From Deltaproteobacteria bacterium (GTDB taxonomy: Bacteria; Desulfobacterota; GWC2-55-46; DRQE01): a stretch of DNA of 12,666 bases. Positions 1-5,817 of the stretch are shown piece after piece (within the stretch, counting starts at the first letter, position 1; each line of letters starts with the position of its first letter). The position numbers were made by a program, and so were the translations under genes. The notes beneath the pieces are model-generated. The model did no database searches. It was given only the letters and a program-made list of their open reading frames with translations, and was not told the origin of the DNA. The stretch spans positions 1 through 12,666 of the forward strand of contig DAOVXI010000027.1 of assembly GCA_030636245.1 (NCBI GenBank), written 5' to 3'.

Positions 1-125
1 AGCTCAGCGATAGGTATGCCTCTGTACTCAAGCACCCCATTCACTCCGTCTACAAAAGACACCTCCGACTCAGCCGCAGCGATGCCCTCAAGCCCGGCCA
101 CTACCTCCATTTCTCTTTCTTCCAT
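1..125 (-). CDS. gltA: Citrate synthase, N-terminal part (runs off the left edge)
   Basis: Hand translation of the minus strand from the ATG at 125 gives about 42 residues. They begin MEEREMEVVAGLEGIAAAES and continue into a segment with VDG, GVLEYRG and IPIAEL. The pattern GLxGxxAAES...DGxxGxLxYRGxPIxEL is the conserved N-terminus of citrate synthases of the shorter type found in many bacteria and archaea. The enzyme condenses acetyl-CoA with oxaloacetate to citrate in the cytoplasm. A GGAGG ribosome site at 131-135 lies 5 nt upstream of the ATG and decides the start. The rest of the gene, including the catalytic His and Asp residues, is outside the window. It is transcribed away from the DJ-1 gene and shares its upstream region. 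Its presence next to sucCD, kor and sdh genes fits a citric acid cycle locus. The family assignment is fairly sure; completeness cannot be judged. Confidence 0.85.
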   Translation of the reverse strand, partial: MEEREMEVVAGLEGIAAAESEVSFVDGVNGVLEYRGIPIAE

Positions 126-153
126 TTTTTCCTCCGTTTCTCCCTATACTATG

Positions 154-182
154 ATTCTAATTCCACATCACTCGGTTGTCAA
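154..182 (-). promoter_or_regulatory. Predicted sigma70-type promoter for citrate synthase
   Basis: On the minus strand a perfect TTGACA (-35, positions 182-177) is followed after exactly 17 bp by TAGAAT (-10, positions 159-154). Transcription would start near 147, about 20 nt before the citrate synthase ATG at 125. The -35 box overlaps the -35 box of the divergent promoter for the DJ-1 gene. Prediction from consensus only. Confidence 0.6.
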
Positions 183-204
183 CAAATGTAAAGTATCTTA
201 TAAT
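176..204 (+). promoter_or_regulatory. Predicted sigma70-type promoter for the DJ-1/PfpI gene
   Basis: TTGTCA (176-181) and a perfect TATAAT (199-204) are separated by 17 bp. Transcription would start near 211, leaving a leader of about 27 nt before the ATG at 238. The -35 hexamer is one base out of register with the oppositely directed TTGACA of the citrate synthase promoter. Both lie in the imperfect palindrome GTTG-T-CAAC (175-183). Prediction from consensus only. Confidence 0.6.
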
Positions 205-237
205 ATATCAGCTAAATTAACTTTAAGGAGACTACAG

Positions 238-786
238 ATGAAGAAGGTCCTTATCCCGCTCGCAGATGGATTTGAAGAGATAGAGGCACTCGCAACGGTT
301 GATATATTAAGACGTGCCGGCGCGGACGTAACCGTGGCAGGCACACTCGATGGCCCGATAACAGGCAGGTCCTCTATACGGGTGATCCCTGACATAAGCC
401 TTGACCTGGTTCAAGGGCTGGAGTTTGATATGATAGTCCTGCCCGGAGGTGCCGGCGGCACCGAGGTGCTAAAGAAGGACATACGGGTTGCAAAACTCAT
501 AAAGGACACCCTCGCCTCAAAGGGTTTTGTTTCGGCCATCTGCGCGGCAACTACGATATTAAATGAATTGGGGGTACTTGAAGGAAGGAAGTTCACCGCA
601 CACCCGAGTGTTTTTTCAAAACTTGGCGAAGGCCTTGATACGCTGTCGAGGGTTGTTGTTGATAACAACATCATCACAAGTCAGGGTCCGGGGACAGCCA
701 TTGAGTTTGCCCTTACACTTGTAAAAGTTCTTTTCGGAGAAGCAAAAGCATTGAATGTTAACAAAGGTGTTATGGCGAAACTTTAA
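238..786 (+). CDS. DJ-1/PfpI family protein (ThiJ/YajL-like)
   Basis: The product has 182 residues, the usual length for DJ-1/YajL proteins. The start is the ATG at 238, preceded by AAGGAG at 225-230 with 7-nt spacing. The frame is open further upstream, but that part lies over the promoter and does not resemble the family. Family marks are the N-terminal strand with PLADGFEEIEA, where Glu16 matches the conserved acidic partner of the active cysteine; VLPGG at 67-71; the nucleophile elbow AICAATT with Cys102, equivalent to Cys106 of human DJ-1; an AHPS segment; and SQGPGTAIEFAL near the end. Related proteins are cytoplasmic and act in oxidative or carbonyl stress; glyoxalase or deglycase activities have been reported and debated. 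Its exact substrate cannot be read from the sequence. It is the only plus-strand gene, divergent from citrate synthase and convergent with the CDF gene. Confidence 0.9.
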   Translation: MKKVLIPLADGFEEIEALATVDILRRAGADVTVAGTLDGPITGRSSIRVIPDISLDLVQGLEFDMIVLPGGAGGTEVLKKDIRVAKLIKDTLASKGFVSAICAATTILNELGVLEGRKFTAHPSVFSKLGEGLDTLSRVVVDNNIITSQGPGTAIEFALTLVKVLFGEAKALNVNKGVMAKL

Positions 787-806
787 AGCTCTAACTTTGC
801 TGTTTT

Positions 807-829
807 AGAAGTGCCGTCCGAGGGCTTCT
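807..829 (+). terminator. Weak hairpin between convergent genes, possible terminator
   Basis: In the 73-bp gap between the convergent DJ-1 and CDF genes, AGAA-GT-GCC (807-815) can pair with GGC-TTCT (823-829) around a 7-nt loop, with a 2-nt bulge. A T-rich but interrupted run follows on the plus strand. The position suits a terminator for one or both genes, but the stem is short and bulged, so this is a weak call. Confidence 0.3.
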
Positions 830-859
830 TCTTTATCCATCTTTATTAAGTAACATATC

Positions 860-1714
860 CTATACAGGATCAATATGGATAAAGGCTCTTTCTACCGAGC
901 TTATACTTTCTATTCTTTTCTCAACCTCATCACTTATCTCATGCGAATCATATATGGATAAATATCGGGGCAGCTCAACGTGTATCTCAACATGTATAAA
1001 TGGCCCGACATAATGCGCCCTGACGGTATTCACACCATGTACCCCCGGAACATTAACAGCAGATAGTTTTATATCACGGAGCAGACTATCCTCAGGAGCC
1101 TTACCCATAAGGTAATCAATGTTCTCCAGTCCGATCTTATAGCCGGTATAAATTATCCATAGGCTTATAACGATCCCTGCCGCAGGGTCAAAGAGCGGAT
1201 AGCCCATCTTTACACCAATAATGCCAACAAGTGCCGCTGCTGAAACCGCAACGTCACATGCCGAATCCACAGCGCTTGCGGTAATAGCAGGGCTGTTCAC
1301 GGCCCTACCCACACGCTTAAAGTACCAAGCCATAAGACCTTTTATTATGATCGTTATAACAGGGACAAGAAGTATCACCGTGGTAACGGTCATCTCCTCA
1401 TAATTATAGAACCTATTAACAGAGGCCCTTATCATCTCAAAGCCTAGTATGCCGGCAAGGATAGCGACAATAAGTCCGGCTATGGGCTCTGCTCTTTTAT
1501 GCCCGAATGGATGCCCTTCATCGGCCTCGCGGTTTGATATTTTCACACAGATATAAACTGCTATGGAGGAAACAATATCGGTAAGAGAGTTAAATGCGTC
1601 TGAAAGGAGCGCGACACTGCCGGAGACAAGAGCCACCCAGATCTTAAGAATAAAAAGAAAGGTGTTCCCGAATATATTAATAATGGTAGCGTTAAAGGCT
1701 ACGTTCTTATTCAT
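860..1714 (-). CDS. Cation diffusion facilitator (CDF) family metal transporter
   Basis: This 284-residue protein has the CDF layout: hydrophobic membrane segments over about the first 210 residues, then a cytoplasmic C-terminal domain of about 75 residues. CDF proteins export divalent metals such as Zn, Fe, Mn or Co across the inner membrane in exchange for protons. Family motifs are SGSVALLSDAFNSLTD (31-46) in membrane segment 2, GHPFGHKRAEPIAG (67-80) in the following loop, and AVDSACD (148-154) in segment 5. By alignment with YiiP, the transport site would be Asn42/Asp46 with Asp150/Asp154, not the Asp-Asp-His-Asp set of YiiP. The metal is therefore uncertain, and an oxygen-ligand-preferring ion such as Mn or Fe is possible. 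The start is the ATG at 1714, 6 bp after the GH15-like gene, with only a weak ribosome site, so translation is probably coupled. It looks like the last gene of a three-gene operon. Confidence 0.9.
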   Translation of the reverse strand: MNKNVAFNATIINIFGNTFLFILKIWVALVSGSVALLSDAFNSLTDIVSSIAVYICVKISNREADEGHPFGHKRAEPIAGLIVAILAGILGFEMIRASVNRFYNYEEMTVTTVILLVPVITIIIKGLMAWYFKRVGRAVNSPAITASAVDSACDVAVSAAALVGIIGVKMGYPLFDPAAGIVISLWIIYTGYKIGLENIDYLMGKAPEDSLLRDIKLSAVNVPGVHGVNTVRAHYVGPFIHVEIHVELPRYLSIYDSHEISDEVEKRIESISSVERAFIHIDPV

Positions 1715-1720
1715 CTGTCT

Positions 1721-3004
1721 TTACTTGAGGCCCTGTGCATCAACGGCCTCTAACACACGCTTAAGGCTCTGGCTTGCCACGACATAAAGGCTCTGAGCCC
1801 ATGCAAGAGGGATATTATAGTTCATCTCACCATTGGTATAAAGCTCCGGGACCCTGCCGTCCTCGGTCATTGTTGACTCCAGTCGTCTCAGATACTCACT
1901 GCTTTTGTCTATCAGCTCCTCAGACGTGCCGAGAAAGAGCTCACCAACCCTAAAGGTCTTCATCGCGAGCTTCGAATAAACAATGCTCAACCAGGCAAAA
2001 CCCAAAGGCCACTCAGCCTCCTCTTTAACCTTACCCTCATCGTCCAGCAAGGCGTAATACTTATCCCCTATGTAGCGTATAACGCCTTTCTCCCGCACAA
2101 GGTTATCCTCTATATTGGAAATGATATTCTGTGCCTGCTCATCGCTAACTATACTATATGGCCATATAAGGCTCAGCTGTGCAAGATCATAGGGCCTGCT
2201 CTCCGACTCCCTTGAAAGTACCTTGTCGAGAGAAGCTCGTCCCAGCTCCAGAAACTCCTGAGGTATGGGGAGCAGTTTGTGCAGATCCACCTGATGTGAG
2301 TACTTATGATGGTAGTGCCCGTCATCATGCCACATGGTAAGCCCGGCCAGGACCGAGCCGACACTTGATGAGTGTATCTCGGGACCCTCCTCCCATACAC
2401 CAAAATCAGGATCGCTGTGCCACCTGACCGTCGTAAGATACATAACAATATCTCTAAGCAGAACCAACGTCTCCATCATGTCGGATGAGATGACCTGGTG
2501 CCCTTTCTTGATCAGGTCTCCTGTCTTATAGAGGAACAGTCCGAATATATCAAGCTGATGATGTCCCCACTCGCTTGTGATCTCCTCCAATGTCACAGGG
2601 TGTACCCTTGCGTGAACCGTTTCATCGGCACAGCTCCCAAGATAGTGACGCTTACGCGCGCCTCCGGAGATCTTATATTTATACTTATGGAATATCCTTA
2701 TGATGAGCCGATAGCTCTCCATCATCTTATCGTATGAGCCTATATACTCATTGGCATAGGAGGCATACATAATGTCCCTTAACCAGAAGACGTTATACAT
2801 ATCCCCGCCTTTTTGCCCCCGATAAGGCGAAGCAATATAACCTCCGTTAAGCTGTCTTAGCGCCTCAAGATGTGAATAGGCAACACGCAGTTTCTCTTCA
2901 CAGCTAAGCTCCATAAAAGGCTTATCTGTTTTCCTTCTATCAGAATCAACACTGCTCATACAGAGCAGAAGGTCCGACCTATTTACCTTTACTTTACCGC
3001 TCAT
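1721..3004 (-). CDS. GH15-type (alpha/alpha)6 protein, phosphorylase b kinase alpha-like
   Basis: The product has 427 residues with no signal peptide or membrane segment, so it is probably cytoplasmic. Its motifs follow the N-terminal GH15-like domain of eukaryotic phosphorylase kinase alpha/beta subunits more closely than ordinary glucoamylases. They are YNVFWLRD (70-77), HARVHP (131-136), WGHHQLD (146-152), DFGVWEEGPEIHSSSVG (200-216), EAEWPLGFAW (329-338), VPELYT (385-390) and IPLAWAQSLY (398-407). Glu205 or Glu206 sits where GH15 enzymes have the catalytic acid. Glu329 or Glu331 and Glu387 are other conserved acidic positions, but I cannot assign the base. The beta-sandwich domain that precedes the barrel in many bacterial GH15 enzymes is absent. 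An alpha-glucan or oligosaccharide is the expected ligand, but real hydrolase activity is unproven. The gene lies 15 bp after the lipid kinase gene and 6 bp before the CDF gene. Confidence 0.8.
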   Translation of the reverse strand: MSGKVKVNRSDLLLCMSSVDSDRRKTDKPFMELSCEEKLRVAYSHLEALRQLNGGYIASPYRGQKGGDMYNVFWLRDIMYASYANEYIGSYDKMMESYRLIIRIFHKYKYKISGGARKRHYLGSCADETVHARVHPVTLEEITSEWGHHQLDIFGLFLYKTGDLIKKGHQVISSDMMETLVLLRDIVMYLTTVRWHSDPDFGVWEEGPEIHSSSVGSVLAGLTMWHDDGHYHHKYSHQVDLHKLLPIPQEFLELGRASLDKVLSRESESRPYDLAQLSLIWPYSIVSDEQAQNIISNIEDNLVREKGVIRYIGDKYYALLDDEGKVKEEAEWPLGFAWLSIVYSKLAMKTFRVGELFLGTSEELIDKSSEYLRRLESTMTEDGRVPELYTNGEMNYNIPLAWAQSLYVVASQSLKRVLEAVDAQGLK

Positions 3005-3019
3005 ACTTTTATAACCTCA

Positions 3020-3904
3020 TCATTGTTTAATCAAAACATTTAAAGACTTTGGCAAGAGGCCAAACTCTATCGTCTCTCCCGCCATAAAAGGCTCACCATC
3101 GACATGGGCCGCACCCGGCTTCGATCTTCTTACCTTTGCGCTCGGTGTAAGTATCCTCTGGTAATGCTTGCTGGTTTCAATGCTTCCGTTAAGTATCTTC
3201 CTTGCCGTCATAATAGCAGAGCCAAAGCCGATATCCTTAATAACACACAGATCCAAAAGCCCGTCATCCGGCACTGCTCCCGGAGCTATGATCGCGCTAC
3301 CTCCGAACTCCTCGGTATTGGCAACGGTTAGCATAAAGGGCGTGATACGCGAGAATTTATTTTCACCTAGCGCAAGAGTTAAAGGCTCCGGCTTGAATCT
3401 AAAGAACTCAAGGACAGCCAGAGGTACGTATGGGAGTATCCCACGCCTGCCGGAGCTACGCTTATCATACTTCATACTTAGGTGTGCGTCAAAACCAAGC
3501 CCTGCTGTTGAAAAGAAATAACGCCCATCCATTATGCCTGCATCAATAGCCCTTACACGGCCTTTTTTCGCGAGCCCAACCGCTTCCTTGGCATTGAAGG
3601 GTATCTTAAGCGCCCTTGAAAGCCCGTTACCCGAACCGCCCGGAATTATTCCAAGCACCGTCTCGGTTGAAACAAGCTGACTCGCGACTTCATTTATTGT
3701 GCCGTCACCACCACAGGCAAACACAACCTTGTAACCGCCCTCGACAGCTTCCCTGGCAAGCCTCTTTGCATCACCCTTCTTAAGGGTCGACTTTACCTCA
3801 AAAAGACCTTCGCTATCCCCAAAGGTCTCACGTACGGCCTGGGTTATCTCTCCTGCCCTATCGCCTGCCCCGGCATTAGGGTTAACTATAAACCTTATCT
3901 TCAA
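3020..3904 (-). CDS. Diacylglycerol kinase-like lipid kinase (YegS/BmrU/DagK family)
   Basis: The 294-residue product has the usual length and order for bacterial diacylglycerol/sphingosine-type kinases. It starts with MKIRFIVNPNAGAG, then has the nucleotide-binding motif GGDGTINEV (65-73), then PGGSGNGLSRAL (88-99). A C-terminal beta-sandwich domain contains the AHVDGEPF element, typical of family members. Such enzymes phosphorylate diacylglycerol or related lipids with ATP at the inner face of the membrane; YegS uses phosphatidylglycerol in vitro. The substrate here is unknown. The start is a TTG at 3904, supported by AAGGAAGG ending 6 nt upstream and by the family N-terminus beginning at this point. 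The gene opens a likely operon with the GH15-like and CDF genes, behind a candidate promoter at 3944-3971. No functional tie to the citric acid cycle genes upstream is visible. Confidence 0.92.
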   Translation of the reverse strand: MKIRFIVNPNAGAGDRAGEITQAVRETFGDSEGLFEVKSTLKKGDAKRLAREAVEGGYKVVFACGGDGTINEVASQLVSTETVLGIIPGGSGNGLSRALKIPFNAKEAVGLAKKGRVRAIDAGIMDGRYFFSTAGLGFDAHLSMKYDKRSSGRRGILPYVPLAVLEFFRFKPEPLTLALGENKFSRITPFMLTVANTEEFGGSAIIAPGAVPDDGLLDLCVIKDIGFGSAIMTARKILNGSIETSKHYQRILTPSAKVRRSKPGAAHVDGEPFMAGETIEFGLLPKSLNVLIKQ

Positions 3905-3943
3905 AAAAGACCTTCCTTTTCTATCATTACAGCACCTACTTAG

Positions 3944-3971
3944 AGTATAGACCGAGTTGGGCCGTGTGCAA
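3944..3971 (-). promoter_or_regulatory. Candidate promoter for the lipid kinase-GH15-CDF operon
   Basis: In the 75-bp gap after the CCG-domain gene, the minus strand has TTGCAC (3971-3966), a 16-bp spacer and TATACT (3949-3944). The -10 box is good and the -35 box only partial. Transcription would start about 30 nt before the TTG start at 3904. No clear terminator was seen in this gap, so read-through from the sdh genes is also possible. Confidence 0.4.
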
Positions 3972-3979
3972 CCTTGTTA

Positions 3980-4855
3980 TCATATAGAATCAAGCAGGTC
4001 CTGTAAAGGGACCATGTGCCGGTCAAGCCCCATATCTTTCGAGCTAAGCCCAAGAGCTATTCCTAGAGCCTGAGTAAAATGCAGGACAGGAATATCTATT
4101 TTTCTGCCTGCCACCCTCTCGGCCTTGCTTTGATAGCTATCTAGATTTATATGACAGAACGGGCACGGGGTAACTACACTATGCGCCCCGGAGTCCTTTG
4201 CGCTTAAAAGTCTCTTTGCTGTCATGGCAAGCGCTACCTCTTCGGTTACGAGATCAGCCTGAAAACCGCAGCACTTTGTCCTTCCGTCATAATCAACACT
4301 CTCGGCACCCAACGCAGCTGTAATCTCTTCCATGGATGTGGGATTTAGCGGATCATCAAAGCCCAGCACCGAGCTTGGCCTAAGTGTATGACAACCATAA
4401 AAAGACGCCAGCCTAATCCCTTTTAAAGGTCTTTTTACAAGCCCCTTCAACTTTTCCGCACCAACCTCTTTCATGACGACCCACAGGAAGTGCTTAATAT
4501 CAATTGTTCCCTTATAAGTAAGCCCCGCTTCCCCTAAAAGCTCATTGGTCTCGGCAAGCAACTTTTCATCATTCTTAAGCTCACTGTTTGCCGTACTCAT
4601 GACCATAAGACAGGTTGAACATATGGTCATGATATCCAGCCCCATGCCCTCGGCCTCGGCGAATATCCGCGCGTTCATTGCAAGGTGAAGTTTATAGTCA
4701 TAGTCCTTCAGGAGCCCCGCTCCACAGCAGTTCGCCTTTGGCATCTCCTTAAGCTCAATATCCAAAAGAGGCGCGACCTTGAGGGTAGTGTCACTGCTCT
4801 CCCTAGTTATCTCCTTTGAGGCGCAACCCGGGTAATATGCGAACTTAAGCGACAC
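3980..4855 (-). CDS. CCG-domain (HdrB-like) subunit of non-classical succinate dehydrogenase/fumarate reductase (SdhE/MfrE type)
   Basis: The 291-residue protein resembles HdrB of heterodisulfide reductase and the SdhE/MfrE subunit of non-classical succinate:quinone oxidoreductases. It has two complete CCG cysteine motifs: Cys11, Cys43-Cys44, Cys79, Cys82, and Cys155, Cys195-Cys196, Cys231, Cys234. The spacings fit the family rule of about 31-39 residues, CC, about 34 residues, CXXC. In HdrB these motifs hold non-cubane [4Fe-4S] clusters. Further marks are FYGCHTLRP, CPFCHINLD and PVLHFTQALGIALG. There is no signal peptide or clear membrane span. The start is GTG at 4855, two bases after the sdhB stop, with GAGGAG 11 nt upstream. 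Its place directly after sdhAB implies a third subunit that passes electrons to or from a quinone or a thiol/disulfide acceptor. In methanogenic archaea the matching TfrB subunit is a fusion of this domain to an SdhB-like part; here they are separate genes. Confidence 0.9.
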   Translation of the reverse strand: MSLKFAYYPGCASKEITRESSDTTLKVAPLLDIELKEMPKANCCGAGLLKDYDYKLHLAMNARIFAEAEGMGLDIMTICSTCLMVMSTANSELKNDEKLLAETNELLGEAGLTYKGTIDIKHFLWVVMKEVGAEKLKGLVKRPLKGIRLASFYGCHTLRPSSVLGFDDPLNPTSMEEITAALGAESVDYDGRTKCCGFQADLVTEEVALAMTAKRLLSAKDSGAHSVVTPCPFCHINLDSYQSKAERVAGRKIDIPVLHFTQALGIALGLSSKDMGLDRHMVPLQDLLDSI

Positions 4856-4857
4856 CT

Positions 4858-5814
4858 TTAATCAAGCTCCTCTTTTTTCTTTTCTTCTTCACGTTTATCC
4901 ATTATCTTTCTTACTTCATCAATTCCATCGATTGCCGGGAGCACGACTGGATGAGGCATCTTTCCGTGCATCTCCATCTTCATGCCAAAAGGGATCATCC
5001 CGATAGACCTTAGTAACCCAAGGGTTTTAAATGTCATCGCCGCCTCGTCAAGCCTTCCGACCCTTCGAATGGAATCGACCATCGCAGTTGAATGCTTTGC
5101 TCCGTGGTTGTCATCTATGCCGTAAGCCATGGCCTTATCCCTCAATCTCTCTATGGCCGAAAGAGGAGCAACATCCTTAGGGCAATACTCCGTGCAGTGA
5201 ACACACCTTACGCAGTCCCATATACCGTGTTCCTGACTTAAACGGTCCAGACGTTTTTCTTTTTTTCCTTCTCTTACATCCCCCACAAAACGCCAAGCCT
5301 TGGCAAGCGCCGCAGGGCCGAGATAGTTCTTTTCCATCTCAAGCGCGTTACAAACCGAGTTGCAGGAGCCACACATGATACACTTCTGTGATGCATCGAT
5401 TGCGTGCTCGTCCTCGGCGGTCATTGCTACATCTTTATCTTTTTCATTCAAGTAAGGTATGATCTTATCGAACTCATCCCAAGGCGGCTCTTGAAAAACA
5501 GCCAAGTCTTTTATAACCCTATGATTATCCAGAGGTTCAAGCTCTATCCTGCCCGCCTTCTCATACTCTTCTATTATCTGTGTGTCGCAGGCAAGGAGCG
5601 GCCTGCCGTTGATCTTCATTGCGCATGAACCGCATATGGCGGAGCGACAACTCCTACGGCAAACAAGTGAGGGGTCCACCCCTGCGATAACATCAAGAAG
5701 CACCTCAAGAACACTCATCCCCACCTCAGCCTTAATATCATAGCTTTGCCAACTCGGCTTACAGTCGGCATTACCCTGAGGATTACATCTTTTAACCTTT
5801 ACGGTTATCTCCAA
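4858..5814 (-). CDS. sdhB: Succinate dehydrogenase/fumarate reductase iron-sulfur subunit
   Basis: The 318-residue protein carries electrons between the flavoprotein and the CCG-domain subunit. An N-terminal plant-type ferredoxin domain has Cys56, Cys61, Cys64 and Cys76 for a [2Fe-2S] cluster, in the classic RSCRSAICGSCAM setting. The C-terminal ferredoxin domain has Cys145, Cys148, Cys151 and Cys155, then Cys201, Cys204, Cys207 and Cys211. Classical SdhB proteins lack a cysteine at the position of Cys204 and bind a [3Fe-4S] cluster; with Cys204 present, a second [4Fe-4S] cluster is expected, as proposed for the Sulfolobus enzyme. It is longer than E. coli SdhB (238 residues), with an HdrC-like tail containing LRSIGMIPFGMKMEMHGKMP and a charged lysine/glutamate end. 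The start is TTG at 5814, three bases after the sdhA stop, with AAGGAAG about 9 nt upstream inside sdhA. Confidence 0.95.
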   Translation of the reverse strand: MEITVKVKRCNPQGNADCKPSWQSYDIKAEVGMSVLEVLLDVIAGVDPSLVCRRSCRSAICGSCAMKINGRPLLACDTQIIEEYEKAGRIELEPLDNHRVIKDLAVFQEPPWDEFDKIIPYLNEKDKDVAMTAEDEHAIDASQKCIMCGSCNSVCNALEMEKNYLGPAALAKAWRFVGDVREGKKEKRLDRLSQEHGIWDCVRCVHCTEYCPKDVAPLSAIERLRDKAMAYGIDDNHGAKHSTAMVDSIRRVGRLDEAAMTFKTLGLLRSIGMIPFGMKMEMHGKMPHPVVLPAIDGIDEVRKIMDKREEEKKKEELD

Positions 5815-5817
5815 GGT

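Noticed and set aside
16..237. Upstream extension of the DJ-1 reading frame by 74 codons
   Set aside because: It overlaps the citrate synthase start and both predicted promoters, is low in complexity and serine-rich, and does not match the family. The ATG at 238 has a good ribosome site.
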